This document shows positions 22,607-31,303 of a DNA stretch of 32,932 bases, one piece after another. The stretch spans positions 1 through 32,932 of the forward strand of contig JAIRPD010000103.1 in NCBI GenBank assembly GCA_031257195.1. Reading direction: 5' to 3'. The position numbers and the translations under genes were made by a program. A model generated the notes under the pieces. The model made no database searches, had not been told where the DNA came from, and saw only the letters and a program-made list of their open reading frames with translations. Positions within the stretch are counted from its first letter, which is position 1; each line of letters begins with the position of its first letter. This DNA is from Treponema sp. Its GTDB lineage: Bacteria; Spirochaetota; Spirochaetia; Treponematales; Breznakiellaceae.

Positions 22607-25346
22607 GGTTTAATGCCTCCTCCAGTTTTTTGCGGATCGCGTCGTACTCAAGGTTGTCCATTTGTTCCCGCAGCCACGGGATCAATTCCCCGCCGGATTC
22701 ATATTCAAAGGACTCAAGCTCGTTCAGGTTTTGCTCCATGGCCTCTACCCTGTAGAGGGCGGCGGCTTCCCGCAGCCGGGAAAGCGCGGCGGGGTCCGGG
22801 GCGGGAAGTTTCCGTTTTGTTTCTTTCCGGTCCTCCGCCTTTTTTAACAGTTCCCCCAGGTCCCGCAGCAGGTATTCCACCGTTTCAACAAAGGCGTTGT
22901 TGCCCGCGCGGACCCGGTCAATGTCTTTGGCCCTGGCGGCGGTTTCCAGTTCCTCCGCCAGGCCGCCCGCGTCGTTGGCGCAGATGCCATAGCTGGAACC
23001 CTTCAGGCCGTGGATCACCACCGTGTATTCGGCGAGGCTTTCTTCCCCTTCGGAGAGCAGTTCCCGCAGTTTCTTCAGCAGCCCCGGGGTGTGCAGGTGG
23101 TAGGAACGAAGCACTTCCACATAGGCCGCTTCGCCGTTGTACCGTTCTTTTCCCTGGGCCAGGTCCAGCCCCTCCACGTAAAGATCCGGCGGCAGGACCG
23201 AAAGGCCGTCCTGGCCGGGGTCTCCGGTTTTTTCTTTTTCCGCCCGCAGGATGGTTTCCTGGCTTTGTTTGTTCCGGATCCAGGTGTTTAAGGCCACGTC
23301 AAGCCGCATAATGTCAATGGGTTTGGAAATATAGCCGTTAAAGCCCCTGGAAAGGAACATCTCCTCGTTTCCCGTCAGCGCGTTGGCGGTAAGGGCGATG
23401 ATCGGCACCGTCCGGGCGTATTCGTTGTTTATCTCGTTGCGGATAATCCGCGTCGCCTCTATGCCGTCCATGCCGGGCATCATGTGATCCATGAGGATCA
23501 AATCGTAGCGGAAGGTGCTGTCGTTTCCGGCGATCCTGACTTTCGCTATCGCCTCCTGCCCGCTTAGGGCGAAGTCCATGGAAAGGCCGTAGGGGAGCAG
23601 CAGCCCCTTGGCCACGTCCAGGTTGGTTTCCACATCGTCCACCACCAGCACCCTGCCGTAGGGCATGTAATTGCGGATCAGCCGGAGCCCGCCCCGGCTG
23701 TGGCGGTTTTCCCTGAAGCGGAACTGTTCCAGATTCCGGGCGGTCGCCTCACCGATGGGGGTTTCGTCCACGATACGCTGGGGAATTCGCGCGATAAAAA
23801 CACTGCCCTTGCCGTACGCGCTTTTCACGGATATGGTTCCCTTCATTAAATCCACCAGGTTTTTGGTGATGGACAGCCCAAGCCCTGTGCCCTCAATGTT
23901 TCTGTTCGCCCGGGCGTCGAGCTGACGGTACTCGGAAAAAAGGATGGAAATATCCTCTTCCCGTATGCCCCGGCCCGTGTCCTCGATGGTAAAGGTAAGC
24001 AGGGCGTTGTCTCCCCACCGTTCCCAAACAATGGTAAACCGTACGGAGCCCTCCTCGGTGTACTTAAAGGCGTTGGAAAGAAGGTTGTTAAGGATCTGCT
24101 TTACCCGGAGTTCGTCCCCCAAAAGCTTGGCCGGGATGGTTTCGTCAATTTTCAGATAAAAGACGACGGGCTTTGATCCAATCCGCACAATATTGAGCTG
24201 GATCGCGTCGTTGATCATGCTGGGCAGATCGTAATCCCCCAGCACAAGCTCAAAGCTCCCCGACTCGATTTTAGAGATATCCAGGATGTCGTTGACGATG
24301 GCCAAAAGGCTCGCGCCGGAGTTGTGGATTTTTTCTATGCCCTGGCGGGTTTCCGAGGGGAGTTTTTTTTGCAGCTCTATTTCCGAAAGGCCGATGATGG
24401 CGTTAAGGGGGGTGCGGATTTCGTGGCTCATGGTGGCGAGGAACGCGCTCTTGGAACGGGAAGCGGCCTCGGCCTCAAGCCGGGCCCGCATGATCGGGGT
24501 AATGTCGATAAGGTTGATGAGCCGGCCCTTTGTCTCGCTGTCGAGGCTGGCGGTTATGACCCTGAAGTAATACCGCTGATCCTCCAGGATAATTTCCTGG
24601 GTAACTTCGCAGGTCTCCCCGGTTTTTAAAATGCGGTAGATCATCGCCTTTAAATCCATGTCCTTAAGAAGATCAAACACAGGCCGGCCAATGGCCATCG
24701 CGGGGTTTACCAGGCGGATCAGGCGGGCGAAGGGCTCGCTGAAATAGGTTACCCTGTTGAGGGAATCCACCAGAACGATCTGATTGGGAGTGGATGAAAG
24801 CAGGGCGGTAAAGGAATTTTGGGCTTTCATGGCGGCGTTGTTTTTATTTGACGCGAAAACCGTGGTCATGTAGATAAACACCGAACCGAAGAGGGAGATA
24901 AACCACAGCATAAGGCTTTCCGTTATGTGTACGGTTCTGGAGGGATGCATCGTGGGGATTTTAAAAAACAGCAGCGTTATGGAGGCGATATTGGAAACAA
25001 GGATGTACGTTCTTAGCGCGCGGTGGTTAAAATACAGGGCCCCCACGGCGCAGATGCCCAGGCAGGTGGGGAAAAAGTAAAAAAAGCTGCGCATCGCGAA
25101 GGACGCGGCGGTATAGGCGGCGTACAGGATCATGGGCATGAGGAATGCCTCGTTCAAGAAACGCCGCGCCCTGTGGAGCAGGGCTATGATCAGCGTCAGC
25201 GATCCGGTGGCGGCCAGGGCGACGATCATGATCCGGGTATTTTTCTCCGCGGCGGCCTCAAGGATCCGGAAGATCATAAAGGCGGTGATGGAACACTCGG
25301 TGATGATAAAGGCCAGGCGGTTTGTTTTGAGGCCGGTTTTACTCAT
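22599..25346 (-). CDS. Hybrid sensor histidine kinase (membrane-PAS-HisKA-HATPase-receiver-HPt)
   Basis: A 915-residue phosphorelay kinase. Residues 15-180 contain about six or seven transmembrane helices. A PAS domain follows (about 190-290: STPNQIVLVDSLNRVTYFSEPF). HisKA has His308 in SHEIRTPLNAIIGLS, the HATPase has DTGRGI and GTGLGLSI, the receiver has Asp620 in LMDHMMPGMDG, and the HPt domain has His779 in VIHGLKGSSYG. The last 80 residues are helical and charged. All catalytic residues for a complete phosphorelay within one chain are visible. I start at ATG 25346, where the protein sequence becomes membrane-like; this ATG overlaps the preceding gene's stop by eight bases. Confidence 0.93.
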   Translation of the reverse strand: MSKTGLKTNRLAFIITECSITAFMIFRILEAAAEKNTRIMIVALAATGSLTLIIALLHRARRFLNEAFLMPMILYAAYTAASFAMRSFFYFFPTCLGICAVGALYFNHRALRTYILVSNIASITLLFFKIPTMHPSRTVHITESLMLWFISLFGSVFIYMTTVFASNKNNAAMKAQNSFTALLSSTPNQIVLVDSLNRVTYFSEPFARLIRLVNPAMAIGRPVFDLLKDMDLKAMIYRILKTGETCEVTQEIILEDQRYYFRVITASLDSETKGRLINLIDITPIMRARLEAEAASRSKSAFLATMSHEIRTPLNAIIGLSEIELQKKLPSETRQGIEKIHNSGASLLAIVNDILDISKIESGSFELVLGDYDLPSMINDAIQLNIVRIGSKPVVFYLKIDETIPAKLLGDELRVKQILNNLLSNAFKYTEEGSVRFTIVWERWGDNALLTFTIEDTGRGIREEDISILFSEYRQLDARANRNIEGTGLGLSITKNLVDLMKGTISVKSAYGKGSVFIARIPQRIVDETPIGEATARNLEQFRFRENRHSRGGLRLIRNYMPYGRVLVVDDVETNLDVAKGLLLPYGLSMDFALSGQEAIAKVRIAGNDSTFRYDLILMDHMMPGMDGIEATRIIRNEINNEYARTVPIIALTANALTGNEEMFLSRGFNGYISKPIDIMRLDVALNTWIRNKQSQETILRAEKEKTGDPGQDGLSVLPPDLYVEGLDLAQGKERYNGEAAYVEVLRSYHLHTPGLLKKLRELLSEGEESLAEYTVVIHGLKGSSYGICANDAGGLAEELETAARAKDIDRVRAGNNAFVETVEYLLRDLGELLKKAEDRKETKRKLPAPDPAALSRLREAAALYRVEAMEQNLNELESFEYESGGELIPWLREQMDNLEYDAIRKKLEEALNHA

Positions 25347-26328
25347 CGGAGGGGTTCCTTCCGGCGCGCCGGGAAACGTCAACAAACCGCGCCGCGCCGG
25401 GCAGCAGTTCCACCGTGAGTTCCGTGTCAAAAAAGATAACGTCGTCCATGCCGATCACCAGGGGGCCGCCGGATTGGATGCTGAGCTTTTGTCCCTGTTT
25501 TTGGAAAAAATCGGGATACCTGTCATGCCGGCCCCGCAGGTAGGCGGGCATGAGGCTGAGCGTTCTAAGGACGCCGCCGCCGCGGGCAAAGAGAATGTCC
25601 ATACGGCCGTCATCGGCCCGGGCGGAAGGCTGGGGGCTTTTGCCGCCCCTGTACCAGGGGCCGTTGGCGGCGTAAATGCCCCGGTAAACGCCGCTTAAAT
25701 CCTCCCCGTCCAGCGTGACCTGGTAACGCTGCCGGAGCAGCCCGCGGTCGCGGCAGGCGGCGACTCCCCCGATCAGGTAAAAGGAGCGGTACAGCCGCTG
25801 GTTGAGCCACCGGAGACCGGCGCTGCCCTCCTCCAGGCTCCGCTGGATCCGGGCGGCGTTAAGGAGCGCCATGGCCTCTGTCCCAATAAGGCAAAAATTC
25901 ATGGCGTAGTTGTTTCCCGCCCGGATCACGTCCATGGGCGCCGCCGGGGCGCTGAGCTGGAGGGGAAGACTCCGGAACAGGGCCATGTTTTTTTTGCCAA
26001 AACCCCGGACAAAGTTGTTGGTCCGGCCGTAGGGTATGGCCGCGAGTTCGGCCCCGGGAAAACCCATGATCCCGTTGAGGCAGTCAAAGAGGATCCCGTC
26101 GCCCCCCACGGCGTAAACCCGGAGGGTGGTTCCGGCGCTTAGATTTTCGGCGTAGGACCGGATAAACCCCATCGCGTCCCGGGGAAACTGGGAGACATAT
26201 ACCATGTAGCCCCCGGTTCCCGCTTTTTTAAAGAAATCGTAAACCCCCGAGAGAAAACTGTCCATTTTTCCCTTCTGCCAAAATGATTTTGGGTTAAGGA
26301 TAAACAGGTGCTGGGTCGCGGGGTTCAT
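25339..26328 (-). CDS. Diacylglycerol-kinase-family lipid kinase
   Basis: A 329-residue protein of the DAGK/sphingosine-kinase/YegS fold. The nucleotide loop GGDG is at 75-78 (YAVGGDGILFDCLNG), followed by the second conserved motif, here PYGRTNNFVRGFG in place of the common PLGTxNDFAR. The C-terminal beta domain includes YAANGPWYRGGKSPQPSARADDGRMDI, matching the family's GGG..P.A...DG.LD pattern. It probably phosphorylates diacylglycerol or a related lipid using ATP. The second and third residues of the motif (Tyr, Arg) differ from the consensus. The start forms an ATGA overlap with glyS, and its stop overlaps the kinase gene. Confidence 0.88.
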   Translation of the reverse strand: MNPATQHLFILNPKSFWQKGKMDSFLSGVYDFFKKAGTGGYMVYVSQFPRDAMGFIRSYAENLSAGTTLRVYAVGGDGILFDCLNGIMGFPGAELAAIPYGRTNNFVRGFGKKNMALFRSLPLQLSAPAAPMDVIRAGNNYAMNFCLIGTEAMALLNAARIQRSLEEGSAGLRWLNQRLYRSFYLIGGVAACRDRGLLRQRYQVTLDGEDLSGVYRGIYAANGPWYRGGKSPQPSARADDGRMDILFARGGGVLRTLSLMPAYLRGRHDRYPDFFQKQGQKLSIQSGGPLVIGMDDVIFFDTELTVELLPGAARFVDVSRRAGRNPSDE

Positions 26329-27728
26329 ACGGTCCTTTTGTACGCTTTTATCTCCCGCCTGATCTGTTCCGCCAGTCCCGCCCTGGGTATTCTGATCTGT
26401 TCCATGGAATCCCGGTAACGGAGGGTTACGGTTCCATCGTCTTTAGACTGGTAGTCCACGGTAACGCAGAAGGGGGTTCCCGCCTCATCCTGGCGGCGGT
26501 AGCGGCGGCCAATGGCCCCGGCCTGATCGTAATCGGTGGCGAAGTCTTCCTTTAGCTCGGAGCGGATTTCCCCGGCCAGTTCGGCCAGGCCGTCTTTTTT
26601 CATAAGGGGGAGGATCGCCACGGTTACGGGGGCCACATCGGGGTGGAAGCGGAGTACGGTACGCCAGTCTTCCCCGGAACCCGCGGCTTCTTCGGAACCG
26701 CCCCCGTCTTTTCCGGAAACCACTTTTTCCTCGTCATAGGCGTCGCAGAGGATCATTAACACCGTCCGGGTAAGGCCCGCGGAGGTTTCGATGATGAAGG
26801 GAATGTAGCGCTCGTTGTTGTTATCCTGGTCGATATACTGGAGATCTTTCCCCGAGTATTCGGTGTGCCGGGTAAGATCATAATTCGTACGGTTGTGAAC
26901 CCCCTCCAATTCCCGCCAGCCCATGGGAAAGAGGTACTGGATATCGTAGGCGTCCTTGGCGTAGTGGGCCAGCTCGTCCGGGCCGTGCTGATGCCAGCGG
27001 AGGTGATCCATCTTGACCCCCAGTTTTTCGTAATAAGCCCAGCGGCGTTTCTTCCACTCGTTAAACCATTCCACGTCGCTCCCGGGTTTAACAAAATACT
27101 GCATCTCCATCTGCTCGAACTCGCAGGTCCGAAAGATAAAGTTCTTGGTGACGATTTCGTTGCGAAAGGCCTTGCCGATTTGGGCGATGCCAAAGGGTAT
27201 CTTCATCCTGTTGCTCTGGATGATGTTCTTGTAGTTTACGTAGATCCCCTGGGCGGTTTCGGGACGCAGGTAGATGACGCTGGCGCTGTCCTCCGCGGGG
27301 CCGATGTGGGTTTTGAACATCAGGTTGAATTTCCGGGTATCGGTAAGCTCCCCGCCGCACTCGGGACAGAGCTTTTTCGCCAGGTTCTCCTCGGGGATCA
27401 TGTCCGCCCGGAACCGGGTTTTGCACTTTTTGCAGTCCACCAGCGGATCGGTAAAGTTTTCCACATGGCCGGAAGCTTCCCAGGTCCGGGGGTGCATGAG
27501 GATGGCCGCGTCCAAACCCGCGATGTTATCGTGAAGCTGGGTCATTTCCTTCCACCAAAACCGGGCGACGCGGTTTTTAAGCTCGATCCCCAGCGGACCG
27601 TAATCCCAGGCGCCATTCTGCCCCCCGTAGATCTCGGAGGACTGAAAAACAAAGCCCCGGCGTTTGGCGAGGGAGGTGATTTTTTCCATGGTCGCGGGAC
27701 CCTGGTACTCGGTTAATTCTTCAGCCAT
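26325..27728 (-). CDS. glyS: Glycyl-tRNA synthetase, single-chain class II type
   Basis: Charges tRNA-Gly with glycine. The 467-residue enzyme is of the dimeric alpha2 type rather than the GlyQ/GlyS tetramer. It starts with MEKITSLAKRRGFVFQSSEIYGG, has the zinc-binding CKKC and CPEC pairs (insert near 90-130), RPETAQGIY, motif 2 in FGIAQIGKAFRNEI and EFEQMEMQYFV, and a C-terminal anticodon-binding domain. A Gly/Ser/Glu-rich insertion (EKVVSGKDGGGSEEAAGSGED) sits before that domain. ATG 27728 is preceded by GAGGAG with a nine-base spacing. The frame stays open far upstream, but that is antisense to the DUF1015 gene. It heads an overlapping four-gene operon. Confidence 0.95.
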   Translation of the reverse strand: MAEELTEYQGPATMEKITSLAKRRGFVFQSSEIYGGQNGAWDYGPLGIELKNRVARFWWKEMTQLHDNIAGLDAAILMHPRTWEASGHVENFTDPLVDCKKCKTRFRADMIPEENLAKKLCPECGGELTDTRKFNLMFKTHIGPAEDSASVIYLRPETAQGIYVNYKNIIQSNRMKIPFGIAQIGKAFRNEIVTKNFIFRTCEFEQMEMQYFVKPGSDVEWFNEWKKRRWAYYEKLGVKMDHLRWHQHGPDELAHYAKDAYDIQYLFPMGWRELEGVHNRTNYDLTRHTEYSGKDLQYIDQDNNNERYIPFIIETSAGLTRTVLMILCDAYDEEKVVSGKDGGGSEEAAGSGEDWRTVLRFHPDVAPVTVAILPLMKKDGLAELAGEIRSELKEDFATDYDQAGAIGRRYRRQDEAGTPFCVTVDYQSKDDGTVTLRYRDSMEQIRIPRAGLAEQIRREIKAYKRTV

Positions 27729-27758
27729 AATGGGAAACTCCTCGGTAAAATGATTTTC

Positions 27759-27764
27759 ATTATA
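27759..27764 (-). promoter_or_regulatory. glyS operon promoter, -10 element
   Basis: On the minus strand a perfect TATAAT sits 30 bases before the glyS ATG, giving a leader of about 24 bases that contains GAGGAG (27743-27738). The -35 position at 17 bases is TGGCGC, a weak match. I see no T-box leader. Confidence 0.5.
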
Positions 27765-27833
27765 AGGCAAAAACATTTTTCGCGCCAGCCCTGTCCGCCG
27801 CGCCGCTCCCTTTCCGTCCGCCTCCCTTTCCTG

Positions 27834-27839
27834 TATCAT
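27834..27839 (+). promoter_or_regulatory. -10 element of the DUF1015 gene, leaderless architecture
   Basis: TATCAT is followed by six bases (GTCTCC) and ATG 27846; no ribosome-binding site is present. The -35 candidate at 17 bases is TTTCCG (27811-27816), weak. It is divergent from the glyS promoter. Confidence 0.45.
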
Positions 27840-27845
27840 GTCTCC

Positions 27846-29243
27846 ATGGACGCGCGTGAAAAGCTTGCCGCCCTGGGCGCCGCCGTGCCGGAGATTCTCC
27901 TCCCCAGGGGGGGGGTGAACCTTTCTAAATGGGCGGTTATCGCCTGCGATCAATTTACCCAGGACCTCGGCTATTGGGAATTGGTCCGGCGGATCGCGGG
28001 GGATGCCCCCTCCGCCCTGAACCTTATCTACCCCGAGGTCTACCTGGAGCGAGACGCCCTGTCCGGGGGAACCCGCCGGACCCGTCTGACCGCCATCCAC
28101 AGGGCCATGGCGGACTACTTGGGCTCCGCCCCCGGCGGGGGGATCTTCGCCCCCCCCCTGGAGAGTTTGGTGTACCTGGAGCGGGATACCCCCTGCCGGC
28201 AGGGAAGGCGGGGGCTTCTGGTCTGCCTTGATCTGGAACGTTACGACTGGAAGCCGGGGACGGCTCCCCTGATCCGGCCCACCGAGGGGACCGTCCCCGA
28301 ACGGCTTCCCCCCCGGATGGATATACGCCGGGGGGCTCCCCTGGAAATTCCCCATATCCTGATTTTGATTAACGACCCGGCGAATACCCTGTTCCCCGCC
28401 CTGGCTGAACGGGCGAAGGACCCGTTCCGGCCGGGCGGCGGAAAACCCCTCTACGACGCGGGGCTGATGCTGGGATCGGGGAGGGTCCGGGGCTGGAAGC
28501 TTGAGGGGGAAGCGGACTGGGCGCTGCTGGCCCAGGGGCTGGAAAGGCTGGCCGCCGGTACCCATGGGGATTTTCTTTACGCCGTGGGGGATGGGAACCA
28601 CTCCCTGGCCGCCTCCAAGGGGATCTGGGAGGAGTATAAGGCGGCCCGAAGAAAGGAGGGTGTAGCGGAAGGGGAGCTGCTGAGCCATCCCGCCCGCTGG
28701 GTTTTGGTGGAACTGGAAAACCTCTACGATCCGGCCTTGATTTTTGAGCCGATCCACCGGATCCTCTTTGGCGCGGGGGCGGCGGAACTGCGGGAAGTCC
28801 TGTCCGTCCTTCCCGGTTTTCGCTGCCGGGACCTGGACGCCGGGGGGTTAAAAGCGGCTTTGGCCGGTTCCGCCGAAAGCGGGGACCCCGCCGGGACAGA
28901 TCCGCCGCCGGTCCGCTTTGGCCTTGTGTCGGGGGAAAGTTGTTTTTTGATCGAGGCCGATCCCGCCCCCCTGGCGGTGGATCCGCTCCAGCCCCCGCTG
29001 GATCGCTTCACGCGGGATCACCCCGGGGTACGGATGGACTATATCCACGGCGTTGAGGAACTTTTCCGTTTGGCCGGCCCCGGCGGCGGGCAAAGCGCCG
29101 CCGGAATCGCGCTGCCCCCCTTTAGAAAACAGGGGCTCTTCACCGCCGTGGCGAAGCGGGGCGTCCTGCCCCGGAAGAGTTTTTCCATGGGTGAAGCGGT
29201 GGAAAAGCGCTTCTACCTGGAGTGCAGAAGGTTATTTGGATGA
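27846..29243 (+). CDS. DUF1015 family protein
   Basis: A 465-residue cytoplasmic protein of the conserved but uncharacterised DUF1015 family. Recognisable segments are KWAVIACDQFTQDLGYWE near the N-terminus, NLIYPEVYLE, FLYAVGDGNHSLAASKGIWEEYK in the middle (DGNHS is a family hallmark), HPARWVLVELENLYDPAL, and DYIHGVEEL towards the end. I cannot assign a reaction. ATG 27846 is chosen because homology starts there; upstream codons are out of character. It has no ribosome-binding site and follows a -10 by six bases. It overlaps the alpha-galactosidase gene by ATGA, suggesting linked expression. Confidence 0.88.
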   Translation: MDAREKLAALGAAVPEILLPRGGVNLSKWAVIACDQFTQDLGYWELVRRIAGDAPSALNLIYPEVYLERDALSGGTRRTRLTAIHRAMADYLGSAPGGGIFAPPLESLVYLERDTPCRQGRRGLLVCLDLERYDWKPGTAPLIRPTEGTVPERLPPRMDIRRGAPLEIPHILILINDPANTLFPALAERAKDPFRPGGGKPLYDAGLMLGSGRVRGWKLEGEADWALLAQGLERLAAGTHGDFLYAVGDGNHSLAASKGIWEEYKAARRKEGVAEGELLSHPARWVLVELENLYDPALIFEPIHRILFGAGAAELREVLSVLPGFRCRDLDAGGLKAALAGSAESGDPAGTDPPPVRFGLVSGESCFLIEADPAPLAVDPLQPPLDRFTRDHPGVRMDYIHGVEELFRLAGPGGGQSAAGIALPPFRKQGLFTAVAKRGVLPRKSFSMGEAVEKRFYLECRRLFG

Positions 29244-31156
29244 AGATACTACGCTATGTTTTAGGCCCGGAAAAAAAGCCCTCCGGGGACGGGATCCTTC
29301 CCCTGGACGCCTGGGAACTGCCGGAGCTGCTGGAAATCGCCGGCGCCGGGGACGAGGCCCGGGCCGCCTTTAAGGCCGGTCCGGTGGCGCTTCAGAGCGG
29401 GGGCTGGCAGTCCTGGTCGCCGGGCTGGGAACTGGCGCCGGGGGAAACGTTCCCCTCCGGCGTTAAATTTTACCCGGCGCTGCGGAAGATGTCTTCCCCG
29501 CCCTGGGACTGCGGCAGAAATGGAAACGCCCCGGTGTATCCCGGGCGGGAGGGGGACCTGCGGCGGGGGGAGGTAACCGGTTCGTTTATCATGTACCTCC
29601 GGGCGGGGGACTGGTATCTGGTCCTGGCCGAGGGCCCCGCGGAGGCCCCCCCTAAGTCCGGGGTGGGCGGCGGCCCGGCGGTGCGCCCGCCTCTGTGCTT
29701 TCACGTCAACGCCGGCCGCCAGCGCGTCAGGGTGGGGCTGTACTGTCCCGGTTTGTCTGACGGGGCCGCTTTGTCCGGCGCTCCCCCGGCGGCGCTTCAC
29801 GTTTTTTTGGCCCGGGGGTATTTTACCTTTAAGGATACCATCAAAAATATCTACCGGGGGGATCGGCAAGAGCGGTTTAAGGCCCTTTCATGGCTGGGAA
29901 ACGGGAGGACGGCGGCGTTTCGGCCCGGGGGTTATGAATCCTGGTACAATCACTATACGGAAATCAATGAAAAATTGATCCTGGAGGATCTTGAGGGGCT
30001 GGGCAAAACCGGCAACCTTATCAAGCTCCGCTATCTGGACAAAAAACAGCCCGCGGTGTTCCAAATTGACGACGGCTGGGAAAAGGCCGTGGGGGACTGG
30101 GAGGTTGATGAAAGCCGTTTCCCCCGGGGGCTTAAACCCATCGCGGAACGGATCGAGGGGGCGGGGTTAATCCCCGGTATTTGGCTGGCCCCCTTCCTGG
30201 TAACCCGCCGCTGCCGAATTTTCCGGGAAAAGCCAAAGTGGGTCCTCCGGGAAAAGGACGCGTTTCCCGCGACCGCCGGCTGGAACCCCCATTGGGATGG
30301 CACCTTTTACTGCCTCGATCTGTCCCGGGAGGACGTGCTGGACTACCTTCGTTCCCTGATGGATAAGGTGATAGACCAGTGGGGGTTCCGGTACATCAAG
30401 CTGGACTTTCTTTATACCGGGTTCTTTTACGGGGCCTTCGCCGGGGGAGGCGCTCCGGCGGACCACTACGAGCGGGCTATCTCGCTCTTAACGGGACGGA
30501 CAAAAAACGCCGCGGGCCGTCCCCTGGCTTACCTGGGCTGCGGCCTTCCCCTGGGGCCCTCGTACCGGTATTTCCCCCTTTCCCGGATCGGCACCGACAC
30601 CCGGGAAACCTGGGACTGGCCCATGGCGCGGTTCCTGGATCATCTGGGCCGGCCCAGCGCCGCGCTTTCCCTCCTGGATACCATTGGCCGGTCCTTTATG
30701 AACGGGACGGTTTTTATCAACGATCCGGACGTGGTGTTTCTCCGGTCCCAGAACTGCGCCTTAACCGAAACGGAAAAGGAATGTATCGCCCTGGTGAATT
30801 TTTTGTTGGCGGGCCAGATAATGTTTTCCGACGATCCCCTTTCGCTCAACGAAAACGATTTGGCCTTTACCGCCCGGGTCAACGCCCTCTATGATCAACT
30901 GGAGGGGGACGAGTACGGCGCTGTCGGCCTGGGCGGGAATCCCCATGAAGTGTATGGTTTGATTAGCCGGTCAAGAAAAACGGCGGGGATTATCAACCTC
31001 GGCGACCGGCCTTTTCTTTTGGAAAACGCCGGGAAATATTTCCCCCCCGGGGGAAATTGGCTTTCGGATCACCGGCTCCCCCCGGGGGACCGGTTTTTAA
31101 AGGGCCGCCCGGGAACCGGGTTCGCCCCCAGGAGCGTCAGTATCTACCGGTATTAG
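29240..31156 (+). CDS. GH36-type alpha-galactosidase
   Basis: A 638-residue retaining glycosidase that probably removes alpha-galactose from oligosaccharides such as raffinose or plant galactomannan fragments. The N-terminal beta-sandwich has SGGWQSWSPGW. The TIM barrel has FQIDDGW (Asp277/Asp278), GIWLAPF, the nucleophile Asp389 in YIKLDFLY, and an RxxxD acid/base site with Asp453 in SRIGTDTRETWDW. It ends with a small beta domain. The protein has no signal peptide, so the substrate must be imported. ATG 29240 shares ATGA with the DUF1015 stop. The exact sugar specificity cannot be read from sequence alone. Confidence 0.88.
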   Translation: MKILRYVLGPEKKPSGDGILPLDAWELPELLEIAGAGDEARAAFKAGPVALQSGGWQSWSPGWELAPGETFPSGVKFYPALRKMSSPPWDCGRNGNAPVYPGREGDLRRGEVTGSFIMYLRAGDWYLVLAEGPAEAPPKSGVGGGPAVRPPLCFHVNAGRQRVRVGLYCPGLSDGAALSGAPPAALHVFLARGYFTFKDTIKNIYRGDRQERFKALSWLGNGRTAAFRPGGYESWYNHYTEINEKLILEDLEGLGKTGNLIKLRYLDKKQPAVFQIDDGWEKAVGDWEVDESRFPRGLKPIAERIEGAGLIPGIWLAPFLVTRRCRIFREKPKWVLREKDAFPATAGWNPHWDGTFYCLDLSREDVLDYLRSLMDKVIDQWGFRYIKLDFLYTGFFYGAFAGGGAPADHYERAISLLTGRTKNAAGRPLAYLGCGLPLGPSYRYFPLSRIGTDTRETWDWPMARFLDHLGRPSAALSLLDTIGRSFMNGTVFINDPDVVFLRSQNCALTETEKECIALVNFLLAGQIMFSDDPLSLNENDLAFTARVNALYDQLEGDEYGAVGLGGNPHEVYGLISRSRKTAGIINLGDRPFLLENAGKYFPPGGNWLSDHRLPPGDRFLKGRPGTGFAPRSVSIYRY

Positions 31157-31183
31157 AGGCGCTTGACCGTCTTTGTCTGTAAT

Positions 31184-31255
31184 GGCGTATCACGCCGTGG
31201 GCCGGGGTGGAAAAGGGCGGCGCGTCATCCGCGGGTAGTTAGACGCGACGCGTCT
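31184..31255. other. Two short palindromes between the glycosidase and DUF1919 genes
   Basis: GGCGT/ACGCC with loop ATC (31184-31196) and AGACGCG-A-CGCGTCT (31241-31255). They could terminate or insulate transcription. The 106-base gap 31157-31262 contains no gene. Confidence 0.35.
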
Positions 31256-31274
31256 TAAGATTGTGGAAAACGCG

Positions 31275-31303
31275 TTGACAAAAAGGAGAATTTCTGATAA
31301 AAT
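31275..31303 (+). promoter_or_regulatory. Consensus promoter overlapping the DUF1919 start codon
   Basis: TTGACA (31275-31280), a 17-base spacer and an extended -10, TGA-TAAAAT (hexamer 31298-31303). It is the best sigma-70-type match in the window. The -10 overlaps ATG 31302, so its transcripts would start inside the repeat tract and lack that ATG. Either another promoter is used or the start codon is elsewhere. Confidence 0.55.

Noticed and set aside
27729-28757. N-terminal extension of glyS frame by about 340 codons
   Set aside because: It lies antisense to the DUF1015 gene and has low-complexity composition. The good ribosome-binding site, promoter and homology all point to ATG 27728.
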